A stretch of 54,926 nt of DNA from positions 29,620-84,545 of the forward strand of contig NZ_JAANNP010000008.1 in assembly GCF_011250635.1 (NCBI RefSeq). Reading direction: 5' to 3'. Below are positions 51,938-54,926 of this stretch, piece after piece. Numbering within the stretch: position 1 is the first letter of the stretch; every line of letters starts with the position of its first letter. The notes beneath the pieces were generated by a model that saw only the letters and a program-made list of their open reading frames with translations, was not told the origin of the DNA and made no database searches. This DNA is from Motilibacter deserti. GTDB lineage: Bacteria; Actinomycetota; Actinomycetes; Motilibacterales; Motilibacteraceae. A program made the position numbers and the translations under genes.

Positions 51938-52939
51938 CTACCGCGGCACGGGCTGCTGCACAGCGCCGGCCGGCAGCCCGCGGCGCAGCCCCTCGACGTA
52001 CGCCGCGGTCCGGTCGGCCGTCGACCCGACACTGCGCGTGGCGTCCAGGAACACCTGCGTGACCTCCGGCCAGCGCTCGACGAGCTCGCGCTCGATCTGC
52101 GTGCTGAGCTCCTCGACCGTCCCGGCGAGCAGGTCGTTGCGCAGGTCGACGCGGACCGCGAGCAGCACGTCGTCCGGGCCGAGCGCCATCGTCAGCAGCT
52201 CGACCACGCGGTCGACGCCCGGCTTCGCCGCGATCGTGTCGTACGCCCCGACGACCAGCTCGGGCCGGGCGGCCTCGCCGATGAGCAGGTCGCCGTTGGC
52301 CTTGCCCAGGGTGAACGCGACGACGGTCAGCAGCACGCCGATGAGCACGGCGGCCACCCCGTCCCAGTAGTGCTCGCCGGTCGCCTGGTGCAGGGCGATG
52401 CCCGCGGCGGCCAGCACGAGCCCCGTGACCGCCGCCGTGTCCTCGGCGAACACCGTCTTCACCGTCGGGTCGGTGGACAGCGACAGGTGCTGGCGGAACG
52501 TGCGCCCCCGCTCGCGTGCCTCCCCGCGCAGCTGCTTCACGGCGCGCAGCCACGAGGTGCCCTCGGCGAGGAAGGACACGAACAGCACCGCGTACGCGAT
52601 CAGCAGCCCGCCCTCCTCGCCGCCCTCGCCGAGGATCGTGCGGAAGCCCTCGTAGAACGAGAAGACCGCCCCGCCCACGAAGATCGCGACCGCGGCGAGC
52701 AGGGACCAGAAGAAGCGGACCTTGCCGTAGCCGAACGGGTGGGCCGCGTCGGCCGACCGCGCGGACGCCTTCAGCCCGCGCAGCAGGAAGATCTGGTTCA
52801 TCGTGTCCGCGACGGAGTGCGCGGCCTCGGCGAGCATCGCGCTCGAGCCGCTGATCAGACCGCCGACCAGCTTGGCCACGGCGATGGCGAGGTTCGCGCC
52901 GAGCGCGACGAGGACGGTGCCCTTGCTCTCCGATGCCAC
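51938..52939 (-). CDS. Cation diffusion facilitator (CDF) transporter
   Basis: A 333-residue CDF efflux protein (ZitB/YiiP type) with six transmembrane segments. The first helices (VALGANLAIAVAKLVGGLIS) are followed by the metal-site segment AEAAHSVADTMNQIFLLRGL, where HxxxD lies in TM2, then HPFGYGKVRFFWSLLAAV, and the second ligand pair in TM5 (HYWDGVAAVLIGVLLTVVAF). The cytoplasmic ferredoxin-like domain closes the protein. It exports Zn, Fe or Mn. GTG at 52939 gives the common MASESKG-type start; an in-frame TTG at 52951 would add four residues. Confidence 0.9.
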   Translation of the reverse strand: MASESKGTVLVALGANLAIAVAKLVGGLISGSSAMLAEAAHSVADTMNQIFLLRGLKASARSADAAHPFGYGKVRFFWSLLAAVAIFVGGAVFSFYEGFRTILGEGGEEGGLLIAYAVLFVSFLAEGTSWLRAVKQLRGEARERGRTFRQHLSLSTDPTVKTVFAEDTAAVTGLVLAAAGIALHQATGEHYWDGVAAVLIGVLLTVVAFTLGKANGDLLIGEAARPELVVGAYDTIAAKPGVDRVVELLTMALGPDDVLLAVRVDLRNDLLAGTVEELSTQIERELVERWPEVTQVFLDATRSVGSTADRTAAYVEGLRRGLPAGAVQQPVPR

Positions 52940-53019
52940 GAGGCGAGGCAATACCCCCCGCGGTCGCGCTCCACGCGTGCTTGGCGTGCGGTGGTGCTGG
53001 TGCCGGTCGGGTGGCGGTG

Positions 53020-53313
53020 TCAGGCGGTGGTGACGCGGGCGAGCTGGTCCAGCCCGCTGACCGTGAGCAGGCGGCGTACGACGGGGGAGGGGGCGACGAG
53101 CACGACCTCTCCGCCGCGCTCGAGGGCCGCCCGCACGAGCCGAGCGACGAAGGCCAGCCCGGCCGAGTCCATGAAGGACACCTCGCGCAGGTCCACCCGT
53201 ACGTCGAGGGTGGTGCCGTTCTCGTAGCCGGACGCGAGCGCGTCGAGCCGGGCGCCCATGGCGAGGTCGACCTCACCGGAGAGAGCCACGGAGTACGTCG
53301 CCGGAGCCCGCAC
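53020..53313 (-). CDS. STAS-domain anti-sigma factor antagonist
   Basis: A 97-residue SpoIIAA-like STAS protein (VALSGEVDLAMGARLDALAS, VDLREVSFMDSAGLAFVARL). The phosphoacceptor Ser is in MDSAGL. It should bind an anti-sigma kinase in a partner-switching module, but no kinase or sigma gene is next to it. GTG at 53313 has AAGGGAG 6 nt upstream. The 53314-53712 gap upstream holds its promoter region and the next gene's terminator. Confidence 0.93.
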   Translation of the reverse strand: MRAPATYSVALSGEVDLAMGARLDALASGYENGTTLDVRVDLREVSFMDSAGLAFVARLVRAALERGGEVVLVAPSPVVRRLLTVSGLDQLARVTTA

Positions 53314-53616
53314 CGCACGCTCCCTTCGACGTGACCGGCACTCCAGCCGATCTCAGTGAGCAGCATGCCACGGCGAGTGAGGCCACGCCGGGTTTTCCCC
53401 AGGTTCCTAGATCGGTCGCACTAGCCCGGGTGGGCGTCGGGCGGTCGATGCCTGGCGGGGCAGGACGGCCCCGCCACACGCGCTGTCGCGCGCACGACCG
53501 ACCCCGTATGGGCGCCACCGACCCCGCAGGCGGGATACATCGCGCCTATACGACCCCCATCGTCGAGCACCGACTTCGTGCAACGCCACCGGCCTGCTGC
53601 TTTACCGGCAGCGCTC

Positions 53617-53644
53617 CCTCGGACCGCGTGCAGCCGGTCCGAGG
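53617..53644 (-). terminator. Terminator after the EEP-family gene
   Basis: CCTCGGACCG (53617-53626) and CGGTCCGAGG (53635-53644) form a perfect 10-bp stem with an 8-nt loop, 69-96 nt after the minus-strand stop at 53713. Confidence 0.7.
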
Positions 53645-53712
53645 TGCGGCCGGCGGGTCCGACGTGCAGTCGGGACGGGAGGTGCTTGCGGGGACGCCGG
53701 ACGGGCCCGGCC

Positions 53713-54558
53713 TCAGCCGTCGTTCACCGCCGACACGCTCTGGTCGCCGCGCACCGGACGCAGCCCGTCGAGCTCGACGCAGAGCGCCCGGTGGTCCGAG
53801 AGCGGCAGCTCCACGGCGTCCTCGGAGACGACCGCGGGAAGCGGGCCGCGGCCGAGCACGTGGTCGAGCTGAGCGCGCGGGACGTGGGCGGGCCAGGTCT
53901 TGGCGTGCGCGAGCTGCTTCCACTCCCGGCACAGCCCGCCCGGCAGCTTGCCCGGCATGTTCAGGTCCCCCACCAGCAGCTGCGGCCGCGGGTCGCCGCC
54001 CAGCGCCGAGACCAGGCGCCAGAGCTGTGCGGCGTTCCAGCCCGGGATGAACGACAGGTGCGTGTTGGCGATCGTCACGGGGCCGTCGGCGGTCTCGACG
54101 ACGGCGACGACCGCGGCGCGCGGCTCGTCGCGTACCCACACCCACCGCCGCTTGCCGTTGTCGTCGCGCAGCAGGACCGGCGCGATGGTCGGTACCGGGC
54201 GCAGCCGGACGACGCGCCACTCGAGCACGGGCAGCCGGGACACGATGGCGATGCCGTACGCCGCCGGCTCGTGGGACCCGCGGCCGTCGACCTCCTCGTC
54301 CTGCGGCCCGGCCGCCCGCCACTTCTGCCCGGGCGTCCCGACCAGCGCCGGGACGAAGCGCCAGCACTCGGCGCCCATCTCCTCGGCGACGATCGCCGTC
54401 TGGTCGACGCCGCCTGACCGCGCCTGGTGCCGGTCGACCTCCTGCATCGCGAGGACGTCGACGTCGAGCAGCCGCACCGCCTTGCGCAGGTTCTCCGGGT
54501 CCCCCGACTCCTCGTTCATCACGCGGCCGGACAACAGGTTGAAGGTTGCGAGTCGCAC
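53713..54558 (-). CDS. Endonuclease/exonuclease/phosphatase family protein
   Basis: A 281-residue EEP-fold protein. The metal and catalytic residues are seen as MRLATFNLLSG (Asn), VLAMQEVDRHQARSGGVDQT (Glu), ANTHLSFIPGWN (His), LVGDLNMPG (Asp/Asn), and the terminal LPLSDHRALCVEL (Asp-His). It is cytoplasmic; there is no signal peptide. Substrates in this fold range from DNA to phospholipids, so specificity is open. GTG at 54558 has AAGGGG upstream. Confidence 0.92.
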   Translation of the reverse strand: MRLATFNLLSGRVMNEESGDPENLRKAVRLLDVDVLAMQEVDRHQARSGGVDQTAIVAEEMGAECWRFVPALVGTPGQKWRAAGPQDEEVDGRGSHEPAAYGIAIVSRLPVLEWRVVRLRPVPTIAPVLLRDDNGKRRWVWVRDEPRAAVVAVVETADGPVTIANTHLSFIPGWNAAQLWRLVSALGGDPRPQLLVGDLNMPGKLPGGLCREWKQLAHAKTWPAHVPRAQLDHVLGRGPLPAVVSEDAVELPLSDHRALCVELDGLRPVRGDQSVSAVNDG

Positions 54559-54726
54559 GGGGAGCCCCTTACCCAGGGCACCCGCGCTCCGGAACGTTCC
54601 ATGCCGCTTCGGGTGGGGCGGCTGCCTGCCGAGCCCAGCGTCCCGGCTCCTGGCGTTCGGTTCCTGCGGGCCGTCCGTGCCGAGCCCCGCGTTCCGGCGT
54701 CTCGGGTCGAACTCGGGCGGAGCCGA

Positions 54727-54783
54727 TGATCACGGGCTTTGGCTCCGACACTCCGGCGTGTCGCGCCCGAAATCCCGTGATCA
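54727..54783. repeat. Long imperfect palindrome, REP/MITE-like candidate
   Basis: TGATCACGGG (54727-54736) and CCCGTGATCA (54774-54783) are exact inverted repeats, each containing the palindrome TGATCA. A nested stem CGACAC/GTGTCG (54746-54751, 54758-54763) lies inside. It sits in the 54559-54837 gap, which otherwise shows no gene. Elements of this shape are often dispersed in actinomycete genomes; only one copy is seen here. Confidence 0.6.
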
Positions 54784-54837
54784 CCGCGGTAGAGGCGTTC
54801 CCGGGGCCGCAGCGACGCATAACTCGTCGCCAGCGGG

Positions 54838-54856
54838 TTAGGCTGGCCTTGCCTTA
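54838..54856 (+). promoter_or_regulatory. Iron box (IdeR/DtxR operator) candidate
   Basis: TTAGGCTGGCCTTGCCTTA agrees with the 19-bp consensus TTAGGTTAGGCTAACCTAA-type iron box at about 13 of 19 positions, with the TTAGG..CCT..A frame kept. It ends 24 bp before the GTG of the last gene. The cognate regulator, ideR, is at 26799. Confidence 0.6.
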
Positions 54857-54880
54857 CTTCGCGAGGAACCCGGAGACCGC

Positions 54881-54926
54881 GTGAGCCAGCAGCACACTGC
54901 CGCCCAGGGCATCCGGCTCGCCGCGG
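54881..54926 (+). CDS. 5' end of a gene cut by the window edge, possibly iron-uptake ABC ATPase
   Basis: GTG at 54881 with GGAG 5 nt upstream opens MSQQHTAAQGIRLAA and runs to the window end. Fifteen residues are too few to assign a family. The short polar lead followed by IRLAA resembles the start of ABC ATPases, and the iron box suggests siderophore uptake. Both are inferences. Confidence 0.45.
   Translation, partial: MSQQHTAAQGIRLAA

Overview
This is a very high-GC (about 70-75%) chromosomal segment of an actinomycete. The evidence is an IdeR-type DtxR regulator with every metal-ligand position conserved, a UdgX-type uracil-DNA glycosylase, an actinobacterial c-di-AMP riboswitch in front of an NlpC/P60 hydrolase, frequent GTG/TTG starts, probable leaderless mRNAs and DrrAB-type transport. 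I cannot name the genus. A Kineosporiales/Motilibacterales/Geodermatophilales-like lineage is a guess. No phage, integrase, transposase, CRISPR array, rRNA or tRNA was seen.

Layout. 164-2829 (minus): drug-type ABC transporter followed by an ECF sigma factor with a SnoaL-like tail. 2999-9874 (plus): a tightly overlapping operon for a CMP-legionaminic-acid-type nonulosonate (LegF fused to a NeuD/PglD-type acetyltransferase, LegI, LegG, PtmE, LegB, LegC), preceded by a 38-codon leader ORF and closed by a strong terminator. 9954-13260 (minus): two exported proteins (RTX repeats plus FnIII; a clan-A glycosidase). 13627-14162: a PASTA-domain gene broken by two frameshifts. 14216-15992: divergent TetR and aldo/keto reductase genes with a clear operator inside the promoter. 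16002-18184 (minus): ParA ATPase, small RHH-like protein, UdgX and an acidic protein in overlapping or near-touching frames. 18403-19905: TPM-domain membrane protein. 20114-25210: large secreted GH92 alpha-mannosidase. 25358-27584: photolyase and divergent ideR.

27842-29655: c-di-AMP riboswitch, NlpC/P60 hydrolase, histidine phosphatase. 30164-32047 (minus): fmdB-SAF-mscL behind a CIRCE-like HrcA operator. 32961-35294 (minus): arsenic resistance (arsR, acr3, arsC). 35376-37400: SDR and an old-yellow-enzyme reductase. 37675-38861 (minus): TraR/DksA-type zinc-finger gene coupled to a short MreB-like gene. 40066-42537: a SecD-SecF fusion. 42613-45900: two YceI genes, MarR, DUF4396 protein and an M23 peptidase. 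46071-47926: GNAT, PadR and a PadR-linked membrane protein. 48130-54558: hypothetical, MmcQ/YjbR, RNase Z, a secreted beta-propeller, a CDF transporter, a STAS protein and an endonuclease/exonuclease/phosphatase protein. The window ends in an iron box and the first 15 codons of a new gene, probably IdeR-regulated iron uptake.

The strongest themes are cell-surface glycan synthesis and turnover (nonulosonate operon, GH92, clan-A glycosidase, NlpC/P60, M23) and a set of recognisable regulatory DNA sites: tandem TetR half-operators, CIRCE, CsoR-type dyad, iron box and riboswitch. The least-explained unit is the ParA-UdgX operon.
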